From Halobaculum sp. MBLA0143 (GTDB lineage: Archaea > Halobacteriota > Halobacteria > Halobacteriales > Haloferacaceae): DNA of 64,000 bases. The position numbers were made by a program, and so were the translations under genes. The notes beneath the pieces are model-generated. The model was not told the origin of the DNA, ran no database searches, and saw only the letters and a list, made by a program, of their open reading frames with translations. Within the stretch, counting starts at the first letter, position 1, and each line of letters starts with the position of its first letter. The stretch covers positions 124,001 through 188,000 of the forward strand of contig NZ_JBGKAC010000001.1 of assembly GCF_041361465.1 (NCBI RefSeq), read 5' to 3'. Shown piece after piece: positions 52,289-60,733 of this stretch.

Positions 52289-54442
52289 GTGACGGACGGC
52301 GGACTGTTCGCGCCCGAGCGGGTGGCCGTCGTCGGCGCGACGGAGCGGGACGGCTCCGTCGGCCGGGCGGTGACGGCGAACCTGTTGGCGGACTTCGACG
52401 GCGAGGTGGTGCCGGTGAACCCCAACCGGGAGACGGTGTTGGGCGAGCCGTGTGTCGCGGCCGTCGGCGACAGCGGCGCCGATCTGGCGATCGTCGCCAT
52501 CCCGCCGGAGCCGGCGGTGGAGGCCGTCCGGGCGGCGGGCGAGGCGGGGATCACCAACCTCGTCGTGTTGACGGCCGGCTTCGGCGAGACCGGCAGCGAG
52601 GGAGCCACCCGGGAGCAACGGCTCCGGGAGATCGCCGCGGAGTACGACCTGACGCTCGTCGGCCCGAACAGTCTGGGGATCGCCAGCACGCCCGTCGGGC
52701 TGAACGCGACGTTCGGCCCGTCGATGCCCGATCCGGGCGGGATCTCCTTCATGAGCCAGTCGGGGGCGTTCGTCACCGCGGTGATCGACTGGGCGTTCGA
52801 GCAGGACATCGGCTTCAGATACGTCGTCTCGCTGGGCAACAAGGCGGTCGTCGACGAGACGGACCTGGTCGCCGACTGGGGCGACGACGACGGGACGGAC
52901 GTGATCGTCGGCTACCTAGAGAGCGTCGAGGACGGCGAGGCGTTCGTGGAGACGGCCCGCGAGGTGACGAAGGAGACGCCGGTCGTCGCGGTCAAGTCCG
53001 GCCGGACGGAGGCTGGCGCGGGGGCGGCCGCGAGCCACACGGGCGCTATCGCCGGCAACGAGCGGGCCTACGAGGTGGGGTTCCGCGAGGCGGGCGTCCT
53101 GCGAGCGGAGTCGACGGGAGAGCTGTTCGACGCCGCTCGGGCGTTGTCGGGCCAACCGTTGCCGAAGACGGACGGCGTGGCGGTCGTGACGAACGCCGGC
53201 GGGCCGGGCGTGATGGCGACGGACGCCATCGGCGACGCGGAGTCGTTGTCGCTGGCGGATCTCTCGGACGAGACGGTCGACCGACTCGCGGAGGTGTTGC
53301 CGGCGGAGGCCAACCGGTTCAACCCGGTCGACGTGATCGGGGACGCGGACGTCGACCGGTTCCGGGACGCGTTGGAGGTGACGCTCGCGGACGACGGCGT
53401 CGGCGCGGCCGTCGTGTTGTCGGCTCCGACGGCGACGCTGTCGTTCGACGAGCTGGCGACGGCGATCACGGAGGTGCAGGCGGACGCGGAGCTGCCGGTC
53501 GCCGCCTGTCTGATGGGCGGCGAACGGGCAGACGAGTCGAGCGGCGTGTTGTCGGCGGCGGGGATCCCGACGTACTTCGACCCCTCGCGGGCCGTCGGCA
53601 GCCTCGACACGCTGGCCCGGTACCGGGAGATCCGCGAGCGGCCGACGCCGGAGCCGGAGCGGTTCGACGTCGACCGCGAGCGGGTCCACGAGGTGCTGTC
53701 GCGGGTCCGCGACCGGTCGGACAACCGACTGGGCGTCGAGTCGATGGAGATCCTAGACGCCTACGGCGTACCGACGCCGGACGGCGAGATCGTCGACAGC
53801 CCGGCGGACGCGGCGACGGTCGCGGCCGGGATCGACGGCCCAGTCGTGATGAAGATCGTGAGCCCGGACATCGTCCACAAGAGCGACATCGGCGGGGTCG
53901 CCGTCGGCATCGCGGACGACGAGGTGCGAGACACCTACGAGCGGCTCGTGACCCGGGCACGAAACTACCAGCCGGACGCGACGGTGTTGGGCGTCCAGGT
54001 GCAGGCGTCGATCGACCTGGACGCGGGCGTCGAGACCATCGTCGGCGTCAACCGCGACCCGCAGTTCGGCCCGCTGGTGGTGTTCGGGCTCGGCGGAATC
54101 TTCGTCGAGACGTTGGAAGACACCGCGGCGAGCCTGGCGCCCGTCGACGAGCGGGCGGCCCGCGAGATGACAGAGGAGATCCAGGCGGCACCGTTGCTCC
54201 GTGGCGCGCGCGGCCGGGAGCCGACCGACCTGGACGCCGTCGTGGAGACGATCCAACGGCTGTCACAGCTCGCAGACGACTTCCCGGCGATCCTCGAACT
54301 GGACGTGAACCCGCTCGTCGCCACGCCCGAGGGGGTCCAGGCGGTCGACCTGCGACTGACCGTCGATCCGGAGCAGTTGGGCGAGGCGCCCACGACGACG
54401 GACACGCCCGTCGAGGCGACCGACGGGGGAGAGTCACAATGA
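52289..54442 (+). CDS. ADP-forming acyl-CoA (acetate-CoA) ligase, fused alpha-beta
   Basis: It converts an acyl-CoA such as acetyl-CoA plus ADP and phosphate to the acid, CoA and ATP, saving energy. The 717-residue product has an N-terminal CoA-binding domain (RVAVVGATERDGSVG), succinyl-CoA ligase-like domains with FMSQSGAF and AAASHTGAIAGN (His250, a likely phospho-histidine), and a C-terminal ATP-grasp domain (VVMKIVSPDIVHKSDIGGV). The GTG at 52289 fits the family length. The next gene overlaps by 4 bases. Confidence 0.9.
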   Translation: MTDGGLFAPERVAVVGATERDGSVGRAVTANLLADFDGEVVPVNPNRETVLGEPCVAAVGDSGADLAIVAIPPEPAVEAVRAAGEAGITNLVVLTAGFGETGSEGATREQRLREIAAEYDLTLVGPNSLGIASTPVGLNATFGPSMPDPGGISFMSQSGAFVTAVIDWAFEQDIGFRYVVSLGNKAVVDETDLVADWGDDDGTDVIVGYLESVEDGEAFVETAREVTKETPVVAVKSGRTEAGAGAAASHTGAIAGNERAYEVGFREAGVLRAESTGELFDAARALSGQPLPKTDGVAVVTNAGGPGVMATDAIGDAESLSLADLSDETVDRLAEVLPAEANRFNPVDVIGDADVDRFRDALEVTLADDGVGAAVVLSAPTATLSFDELATAITEVQADAELPVAACLMGGERADESSGVLSAAGIPTYFDPSRAVGSLDTLARYREIRERPTPEPERFDVDRERVHEVLSRVRDRSDNRLGVESMEILDAYGVPTPDGEIVDSPADAATVAAGIDGPVVMKIVSPDIVHKSDIGGVAVGIADDEVRDTYERLVTRARNYQPDATVLGVQVQASIDLDAGVETIVGVNRDPQFGPLVVFGLGGIFVETLEDTAASLAPVDERAAREMTEEIQAAPLLRGARGREPTDLDAVVETIQRLSQLADDFPAILELDVNPLVATPEGVQAVDLRLTVDPEQLGEAPTTTDTPVEATDGGESQ

Positions 54443-55575
54443 CAGACACAGACCCAGACACAGACACGGAACCCGACGCGGCGACGGATGGATCGACGAC
54501 GGACGACGGCGAGACGGACGTGGTGCTGATCGGCTCCGTCGACGGCAGCGGCGGCAAGACGGCCGTCGCCTTGGCGCTGGCGACACTCGCACGACGGCGG
54601 GGGCTCGACGTGGGCTACGCCAAGCCGAAGGGGACGCGGCTCCGGAGCCGCGTCGGCAAGACCTTAGACGAGGATCCGATGCTGGCCCGGGAGCTGCTCG
54701 GTACGGACGACGAGGTGCACGAGATGGAGCCGGTCGTCTACTCCCCGACGTTCGTCGAGGGTGCCATCCGTGGGATGGAAGACACCGACGAGCTCCGGGC
54801 GCAGGTCCGCGAGAGCTTCGAGACGGTCGCGGCCGACAGGGACTTACTCGTGGTCGAGGGCGGTGACAGCCTCGCCACCGGCCGCGCGGTCGACCTGGCG
54901 GACCCACAGGTAGCGGCGCTGTTGGACGCGGAGATCCTGTTGGTCGCGGACTACGAGGAGCCGGGCGACGTGGACGACGTGTTGGCGGCCGCAGACGACG
55001 CCGGCGACCGACTCGCGGGCGTCCTGTTCAACCGCGTGACGGACGCACAGTACGACGATGTGGCCGCGGACGTGGCGCCGTTCCTGGAGAGCCGGGACGT
55101 GCCGGCGCTCGGCGTGCTGCCCCGGCGGTCGGCGCTGGCGGGCGTCACGGTCGACGCGCTCGGCTCGGAGCTCGGCGCCGAACGACTGACCGACGCCGGC
55201 GGCGACGAGCTCGTCGAGGGGTTCCTCGTCGGCGCGATGGGGGGTGACGCCGCCCTACGACACATGCGTCGGCGGAAGGACGTGGCCGTCATCACGGGCG
55301 GCGACCGGTCGGACGTGTTGACCGCAGCGATCGACGCCGGCGGGGTGTCGTGTCTCGTCCTGACGGGCGGCCACCGCCCCTCGGGGGCGATCCTCGGCAA
55401 GGCGGAGACGGCCGGCGTCCCGGTGTTGCTGCTCAACACGGACACGCTGACGGCCGTCGAGCGGGCGGAAGACGTGATCCACGAGGGCCGTACCCGCGAC
55501 GCGGAGACGGTGGCGGTGATGCGGGAACTACTGTCGGATCACGCGGACGTGGAGACGATCCTGGACCTGGCGTAG
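54439..55575 (+). CDS. BioD-like P-loop plus DRTGG domain protein (phosphotransacetylase-family)
   Basis: The 378-residue product starts with an acidic leader. A dethiobiotin-synthetase-like P-loop follows, GSVDGSGGKTAVALALA (about 34-50), with VVEGGDSLATG and VLFNRVTDAQYDD. A DRTGG-type domain (DVAVITGGDRSDVLTAAID) lies at about 280-370. These two domains head bacterial phosphotransacetylases, but the catalytic acetyltransferase part is absent. Coupling to the ADP-forming ligase suggests a regulatory role in acyl-CoA/acetate metabolism (inference). Confidence 0.85.
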   Translation: MTDTDPDTDTEPDAATDGSTTDDGETDVVLIGSVDGSGGKTAVALALATLARRRGLDVGYAKPKGTRLRSRVGKTLDEDPMLARELLGTDDEVHEMEPVVYSPTFVEGAIRGMEDTDELRAQVRESFETVAADRDLLVVEGGDSLATGRAVDLADPQVAALLDAEILLVADYEEPGDVDDVLAAADDAGDRLAGVLFNRVTDAQYDDVAADVAPFLESRDVPALGVLPRRSALAGVTVDALGSELGAERLTDAGGDELVEGFLVGAMGGDAALRHMRRRKDVAVITGGDRSDVLTAAIDAGGVSCLVLTGGHRPSGAILGKAETAGVPVLLLNTDTLTAVERAEDVIHEGRTRDAETVAVMRELLSDHADVETILDLA

Positions 55576-55614
55576 TCGTCGCGGCGACACGCGAGTGTCG
55601 CACCCCTCGTTGGC

Positions 55615-55620
55615 TTTATC
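55615..55620 (+). promoter_or_regulatory. TATA box of the aminotransferase gene
   Basis: TTTATC lies 25-30 bases before the ATG at 55645, just after the preceding gene. It fits a leaderless promoter. Confidence 0.5.
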
Positions 55621-55644
55621 GTAGTTCCGTCCCTGAGTACGTGT

Positions 55645-56823
55645 ATGGACGACGACTTTCTCCTCTTGAATCCGGGACCGGTGCCGGTGCGACAGTCGGT
55701 CCTGGACGCGATGGCGGAGCCGATGGTGTCACACCGGTCGGCGGAGTTCGAGGCCGTCTACGAGCGCGCACAGACGGGCGTCGAGTACGTGTTCGAGCAG
55801 TCGACGCCGACGGAACGAGAGACCGCCGCCGGTGGGACGGCGTTGTTGCTCAACGGCACCGCGACCATGGGGATGGAGGCGGCAGTCGCCAACCTGGTCG
55901 ACTCGGACGGCCACGTCGTGGCCCTGGTCAACGGGAAGTTCGGTCGGCGGTTCGCCCGGATCGCGGAGCGACACTCCGAGAACGTGACCCGTGTGGACGT
56001 GCCCTGGGGGGAGTCGATCCCGTTGTCGGCGGTGAGAGACGCCGTCCAGCCGGACACCCAGCTCGTGACGATGGTGCACAACGAGACGTCGACCGGGCTC
56101 CAGAACCCGGTGTGGGGGGTCGGCGACGTGGTCGCGGACCACGACGCCCACTTCGTCGTCGACGGCGTGACGAGCGTCGGCGGCGACGTGTTCTGCGTCG
56201 ACGACTGGAACGTGGACGTGGCGATCACGGACGCTCAGAAGGCGTTGGAGACGCCGCCGGGAATCTCGGCGGTGTACGTGACGAGCGAGGTGCGCGACGA
56301 GTTCGACGGCGAGTCGGCGCCGTTCTACGAGGACCTGGAGTGGCACCTCAGGAAGGCGGAGAGCCACCAGACCCCGTTCACCTCGGCGGTGCCGTTGTTC
56401 CGTGGAATGGCGGAGGCCGTGAAGGCAATCGAACGCGAGGGGATGCCCGCCCGGATCGCCCGGCACCACAGACAGGCTCGAGCGTTCCGCCACGGGTTCG
56501 CCGCGCTCGGGTTGGAACCGTTCCCCGACGCGGCGGACCACACGGTGTTGTCGAACACGGTGACGGCGATGTCGCTCCCGGAGTCGCTCCGCGGTGACCC
56601 CGAGGAGTTCTTCGCGGCCGTAGAGGAACGCGGCGTGTCGATCTCCGGCGGCCAGGCCCACCTCGGCGGAGAGATCTTCCGGGTGTCGAACATGGGGTCG
56701 CTCCGGGGCGACCAGGTCGTCCGCGGCGTCCGGGTGGTCGGGGAGGCGCTGTCGGCCGTCGGGATCGACGCCGACGTGGACGCCGGCGTCGCGGCCGCTC
56801 GTGAGCGGGTGGAGACGAACTGA
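55645..56823 (+). CDS. Class V aminotransferase (alanine/serine-glyoxylate type)
   Basis: The 392-residue PLP enzyme begins LLLNPGPVPVRQSVLDAM and has the conserved HRSAEF. The PLP Lys199 lies in TDAQKAL, and VDGVTSVGGD holds the Asp that pairs with the cofactor nitrogen. The pattern is that of alanine-glyoxylate or serine-glyoxylate aminotransferases. In archaea relatives of this group may also supply the phosphoserine aminotransferase step missing beside serA and serB; this is only a possibility. It has its own promoter. Confidence 0.88.
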   Translation: MDDDFLLLNPGPVPVRQSVLDAMAEPMVSHRSAEFEAVYERAQTGVEYVFEQSTPTERETAAGGTALLLNGTATMGMEAAVANLVDSDGHVVALVNGKFGRRFARIAERHSENVTRVDVPWGESIPLSAVRDAVQPDTQLVTMVHNETSTGLQNPVWGVGDVVADHDAHFVVDGVTSVGGDVFCVDDWNVDVAITDAQKALETPPGISAVYVTSEVRDEFDGESAPFYEDLEWHLRKAESHQTPFTSAVPLFRGMAEAVKAIEREGMPARIARHHRQARAFRHGFAALGLEPFPDAADHTVLSNTVTAMSLPESLRGDPEEFFAAVEERGVSISGGQAHLGGEIFRVSNMGSLRGDQVVRGVRVVGEALSAVGIDADVDAGVAAARERVETN

Positions 56824-56905
56824 TCGGCTCGAAGAACGGAGGAACTCGTGGAGGGTGACGGGCCACGAACCCGTAGTCGTCGAGACGCGACCGCCTACTG
56901 ACCGA

Positions 56906-57112
56906 TCACCAGAGGCCGAAGATGGAGCCGACCTCGTAGACCGTCTCCGCGACGGTAATGATGGTGTCGGAGTTGTCCCCGATCCAGTTGAAGGCGTCCG
57001 TGAACCAGCCTGCCGTGGCGGCCTGCAGAGTGGTCTGGGCTGCGACGGGGTCAACGAACGACGCGACTGCGACCAGGGCCATTGCGGCCAGGACGATGCG
57101 CTTGATGTTCAT
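56906..57112 (-). CDS. Small secreted peptide with signal sequence, unknown
   Basis: The 68-residue product has a textbook secretion signal: MNIKR, a hydrophobic stretch (about 6-20) and a likely cleavage after PVAA or VAAQ near residue 25-26. This leaves about 42 residues, rich in Trp, Phe, Ile and Thr (GWFTDAFNWIGDNSD, then an amphipathic VAETVYEVGSIFGLW). No Cys is present in the mature part. A short membrane-active or halocin-like peptide is one possibility. The gene stands alone behind an unusually AT-rich promoter and no processing or immunity gene is evident. Confidence 0.62.
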   Translation of the reverse strand: MNIKRIVLAAMALVAVASFVDPVAAQTTLQAATAGWFTDAFNWIGDNSDTIITVAETVYEVGSIFGLW

Positions 57113-57120
57113 GACGCACC

Positions 57121-57195
57121 TACTGATACAGGAGATAACAACTAAAACTTTTCTCTAGCTATCTAACTAGTCCTCTTCGAAATTAGTTTCAACTC
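57121..57195 (-). promoter_or_regulatory. AT-rich promoter region of the secreted peptide gene
   Basis: This 75-base stretch is strikingly A/T-rich in a high-GC genome. Read on the minus strand, TTTTAG (57147-57142), within AAAAGTTTTAGTTG, gives a TATA element about 30-35 bases before the ATG, so the leader is under 10 bases. CTAGCTATCTAACTAG (57156-57171) upstream is nearly palindromic and may be a regulator site. Confidence 0.45.
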
Positions 57196-57538
57196 CGAAA
57201 GCCAAGTCTCGGACGCGAACAGTGAATTATAGTGCAGGTGGCGAGTGAGGAGCCCGCGTGGACGACGAACAGTACGGCTGTGACCGTGACACGCGTGGTC
57301 GGGGGGTCGGCTCGGCGCTCACGGCTCGCGTGTGGATACGATCGATCGAAACTGAGAATTTCAGCTGCGTTACGAGTCACTGCCGAACGTAACACTGTCG
57401 TCTGCGGGCGGGAGTCGGGCTTCGACAGTGGGGCGTGTCGGTCGGTCGACGCGACAGACGCTCGTCTCCGTCGTCTGGTCGCGTCAGCGTTCCCGCGGCG
57501 CCGAAAGAGCGATTGGTCTGCCGGCCGCGGGTGGAGGC
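57196..57538. other. Gap without recognisable gene
   Basis: Between the peptide promoter and the ADP-ribosylglycohydrolase gene I see no reading frame with convincing composition. CGAAAGAGCGATTGG (57502-57516) near the right end is the probable promoter of the hydrolase. Confidence 0.45.
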
Positions 57539-58456
57539 GTGACCACGACACACTCACGCGCGGTCGGCTGTCTGCTCGGGCTGGCCTGCGGCGACGCCCT
57601 CGGCCGGCCGGTCGAGTTCCAGTCGTCGACCGGGATCGCAGACCAACACGGTCGCGTCGACCAGATGTACGGCGACGGTACCCACGGCCAACCCGCCGGC
57701 ACCGTGACGGACGACACGGAGCTCGCGCTGGCGCTCGCCAGGAGTCTCGCGGACACCGGCGGCTTCGACGCCGCGGACGTCGCCGACCGGTACGTCGCGT
57801 GGTACGAGTCGGGGCCGTTCGACGTCGGTCTGGCGACCGCCGACGCGCTCCGCGAGCTCCGCGACGGGGCCGACCCGGCGGACGCCGGGCGGATCGTCTG
57901 GGAGCGCCGTCCGGAGGGACAGAACGCGGGCAACGGTAGTCTGATGCGGTGTGCGCCGTTGGCGCTGGCGACCCCGGACGACGAGCGTCGCGCGGCGGCC
58001 GCCGCCGCAGACTCCCGGATCACACACGCGGACCCGCGGTGTGTCGAGGGCTGTGTCGCCTACCTGACCGTGCTCGACCGACTGCTCTCGGGGGCCGACC
58101 CGGAGTCGGCCGTCGACGCCGGGCTGTCGACCGCCGCCGACCGCGACGCACCCCGCGCGGTGCGGACCGCGCTGGCCAACGCGACGGACGGCCAGGCGGC
58201 GTCGTTGGAGACCTCCGGCTACGTCGTCCACACGCTGGAGACGGCACTGTACGACGCCGCGACCGCGACGACCGCCGAGGAGGCGATCGTCACGACGGTC
58301 TCCCGAGGCGGGGACACGGACACGCTCGGGGCAGTCGCGGGCGCCGCCGCCGGCGCACGCTTCGGCGCCGACGCGATCCCGGACCGGTGGCTGGACGTGC
58401 TCGACGTCGAATCGGAGCTTCGAGAGCTCGCGGAGACACTGATCGACGAGCGGTAG
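57539..58456 (+). CDS. ADP-ribosylglycohydrolase family protein
   Basis: From the GTG at 57539 the product is 305 residues. It shows the DraG-type pattern: AVGCLLGLACGDALGRPVEF, the metal motif TVTDDTEL (Thr-Asp-Asp), GNGSLMRCAPLAL, and the C-terminal VSRGGDTDTLGAVAGAAAGA with two more metal ligands. Such enzymes remove ADP-ribose from proteins or cleave related molecules. The target here is unknown and there is no ADP-ribosyltransferase gene nearby. CGAAAG-N3-GATTGG ahead of the start fits a leaderless promoter. Confidence 0.9.
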   Translation: MTTTHSRAVGCLLGLACGDALGRPVEFQSSTGIADQHGRVDQMYGDGTHGQPAGTVTDDTELALALARSLADTGGFDAADVADRYVAWYESGPFDVGLATADALRELRDGADPADAGRIVWERRPEGQNAGNGSLMRCAPLALATPDDERRAAAAAADSRITHADPRCVEGCVAYLTVLDRLLSGADPESAVDAGLSTAADRDAPRAVRTALANATDGQAASLETSGYVVHTLETALYDAATATTAEEAIVTTVSRGGDTDTLGAVAGAAAGARFGADAIPDRWLDVLDVESELRELAETLIDER

Positions 58457-58717
58457 CTCGCTCGCGGACACGGCGACGTGGGTGGAGGTGCAGCTCCCGA
58501 CCCGTGGATCACGGTCTCCTCGCAGAGAGCGTACGCCGTCTACCTGCAGGTCTCGTCTCTCTCCCGGAGTAGTTCTCGCCCCTCTGTCGTGCTCTCCCGT
58601 TCTCGTCCCGGCCCGCGGTGGGCAGTGACGGCGAATTCTCTATCGCGCTATGCGCTTTACGAGTCGGGATGCGCGGGCGGTTCGACGGCTCGCTCGGCGG
58701 GGGCCGGGACCCCGTCA

Positions 58718-58723
58718 CTTATA
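58718..58723 (+). promoter_or_regulatory. TATA box of the M24-fold gene
   Basis: CTTATA lies 26-31 bases before the ATG at 58749, the expected place in a leaderless gene. The 290 bases before it contain no gene. Confidence 0.5.
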
Positions 58724-58748
58724 CCCCAAGCCGCGGGAAATTGGTCGT

Positions 58749-59936
58749 ATGTCGACACGACTGCCGGAGGCGGCCTTCGACGAGCGGCTCGCGGCCGTCC
58801 GAGACCGGCTCGCGGAGACGGACGCAGACGCGGCGGTGTGGTTCGGGGCGACCAGCATCGAGTACCTCACCGGGTTCCACCACGTCCCGACGGAGCGGCC
58901 GGTCGCGCTCGCGGTCACCGACGACCGGGTAGAGATCGTCGTCCCACGCCTGGAGGTGGAGCGTGTGGAGCCGAACCCACGGATAGACGGGGTCCACAGC
59001 TACTTCGACTACCCGGGCGATGCTCCGTTGGAGACGGTCGCGGAGATGCTGGCCGGACTGGACACCGACCGGGTCGCGGCCGACGCCGACGGCGCACCGG
59101 GCGTGATGGGGTACGAGGGCCCGGCGCTGTCGGCGTTCGTGGAAGTCGACACCCAGGGGTGGGTCGCGCGAATGCGCTGGGAGAAGAGCGACGCCGAGAT
59201 CGACCTGATCCGGGAGTCGGCCAAGTGGGCCAACCTCGGGCACCGCTACCTCGCAGACTACACGGAGCCGGGCGCACACCCCGCGACCGTGAGCCAGCGC
59301 GCGTCGATGGACGCCTCGCGGGCGATGCTGGACGCGCTGGGCGACCGCTACGCCGTCCGGGTGCGTGGCGACGGCCCGGTCCACGCGGGCTACATCTCCG
59401 GCCACGAGACCGCCCTCCCGCACGGTCACACGCCCAACGAACGCCTCTCGGAGGGTGACGTGCTCGTCACCGGCGCGTCGGCCAACGTCGACGGCTACCG
59501 CTCGGAGCTGGAACGGACGATGTTCGTCGGCGAACCCAGCGAAGAGCAGACCCACTACTTCGAGCTGATGCTGGAGGCCCAGACCATCGCTATCGACGCG
59601 CTCGGGCCGGACGTACCCGTCGCGCACGTCGACCAGGTCGTCTGGGACTACTTCGAGGAACAGGGCGTGACGGATCTCGCACAACACCACGTCGGCCACA
59701 ACATCGGGCTGGGTGGCCACGAGCCGCCGTACCTCGACCGCGGCTGGGGGGAGTACGACCACGTCGAGGAAGGCGACGACGTGATCCGGCCGGGTCAGGT
59801 GTACACGCTCGAACCCGGGCTGTACACCGAGGAGTACGGCTACCGCCACTCCGACACCGTCGCCGTCACCGAGGACGGCACGGAGACGCTGACCACGTTC
59901 CCCCGGGACCTGGAGTCGAACACGATCCGACACTGA
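58749..59936 (+). CDS. M24-family (Xaa-Pro peptidase-like) protein with altered metal site
   Basis: The 395-residue protein has the creatinase N-terminal domain (FDERLAAVRDRLAETDADAAV, YLTGFHHV) and the C-terminal pita-bread fold. Of the five ligands usual in M24 peptidases, His317 (HHVGHNIG) and Glu355 (YTLEPGLY) remain. The first Asp is Thr241, the second Asp is Glu253 (RSELERT), and the last Glu is Ser368 (YRHSDTVAV). A two-metal peptidase is therefore unlikely. A metal-free activity like that of creatinase or another hydrolase of the fold fits better. Confidence 0.85.
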   Translation: MSTRLPEAAFDERLAAVRDRLAETDADAAVWFGATSIEYLTGFHHVPTERPVALAVTDDRVEIVVPRLEVERVEPNPRIDGVHSYFDYPGDAPLETVAEMLAGLDTDRVAADADGAPGVMGYEGPALSAFVEVDTQGWVARMRWEKSDAEIDLIRESAKWANLGHRYLADYTEPGAHPATVSQRASMDASRAMLDALGDRYAVRVRGDGPVHAGYISGHETALPHGHTPNERLSEGDVLVTGASANVDGYRSELERTMFVGEPSEEQTHYFELMLEAQTIAIDALGPDVPVAHVDQVVWDYFEEQGVTDLAQHHVGHNIGLGGHEPPYLDRGWGEYDHVEEGDDVIRPGQVYTLEPGLYTEEYGYRHSDTVAVTEDGTETLTTFPRDLESNTIRH

Positions 59937-59998
59937 CAGCGAGTGAAGCCGAGCCGAAGCCGAACCAGAGAAGTTCACGCGCCCGCCTACCCCCGGGC

Positions 59999-60613
59999 GT
60001 GACAGCCAACTCCTTCGAACTGTTCGGGACGCTCGTCGACGCAGACCTACCAGACGACCCCGCACGCGCCGTCGGTCGGGAGCTGGCCGACCGCGGCGTC
60101 GACCTCCCGGCCGACTGGGCGACCGCTTACGACGAGACACACATCGACCCGCCGGCGGAGGCGGTCGTCCCGTTGCCGGCCCACGTCAGCGCCGCCCTCG
60201 GCTCGCGGGGGGTAGACGCCCCGGACAACGCCCCGCGACGAGCGGTTGTCGCGGCGTTCGACCCGGAAGTCCGGACGCGCGAGGGGGCAAGTGAGGCGCT
60301 CGCGGCCGCGGCCGACCGCGGCCCCGTCGCGGTGCTCGCGGACGCCCCCGCGCCGGAGTTGGCCCGCCGGACGCTGATCCGTGCGGACCTGGACCGCTCG
60401 CTCCTCGACGCGACCGTCTCCACCGCCGCCTGCGGCTGGGCGCTGACCGCTCCGGAGGCCCACGAGACGGTCGCGCGCCGACTCGGGGCCGAGCGAGTGG
60501 TCCACGTCGGCCGCGCTGCCGTCGACCGCGAGCAGGCCCGCGACGTGACGGAGACACCCCTCCCGGCGCTGGCCCGCGAGTGGCGGGAGTCGCCGGACGA
60601 CGCCGCTCGGTAA
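59999..60613 (+). CDS. HAD-fold protein with degenerate active site
   Basis: The 204-residue product begins SFELFGTLVDADLPDDPARAV, very like haloarchaeal HAD phosphatases, but the nucleophile Asp is Glu7. The usual Lys motif (WRKPD-like) reads WALTAPEAHE, and the metal Asp of HVGD is Arg in RVVHVGRAAVD. At least three catalytic positions are lost, so it is probably not a phosphatase; a regulatory or scaffolding role is possible. GTG start. It lies between the M24-fold gene and trkH. Confidence 0.78.
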   Translation: MTANSFELFGTLVDADLPDDPARAVGRELADRGVDLPADWATAYDETHIDPPAEAVVPLPAHVSAALGSRGVDAPDNAPRRAVVAAFDPEVRTREGASEALAAAADRGPVAVLADAPAPELARRTLIRADLDRSLLDATVSTAACGWALTAPEAHETVARRLGAERVVHVGRAAVDREQARDVTETPLPALAREWRESPDDAAR

Positions 60614-60706
60614 ACCAGATACCGCGATACAGAATCGCCGTCTCCACTCTCGGTCGCGCCGAGTCGACTCGGGAGACTTTTTCACTACGCCAGCCGTCCG
60701 GATGAA

Positions 60707-60721
60707 CGTCTCTGTGAGACG
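60707..60721 (+). promoter_or_regulatory. Hairpin just before the trkH start
   Basis: CGTCTC (60707-60712), loop TGT, GAGACG (60716-60721) is a perfect 6-base-pair hairpin ending 12 bases before the GTG at 60734. It could affect translation of the potassium transporter if the transcript includes it. GACTTTTTCAC further up (about 60675) may be the promoter. Confidence 0.35.
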
Positions 60722-60733
60722 AAATGCTCCGAG

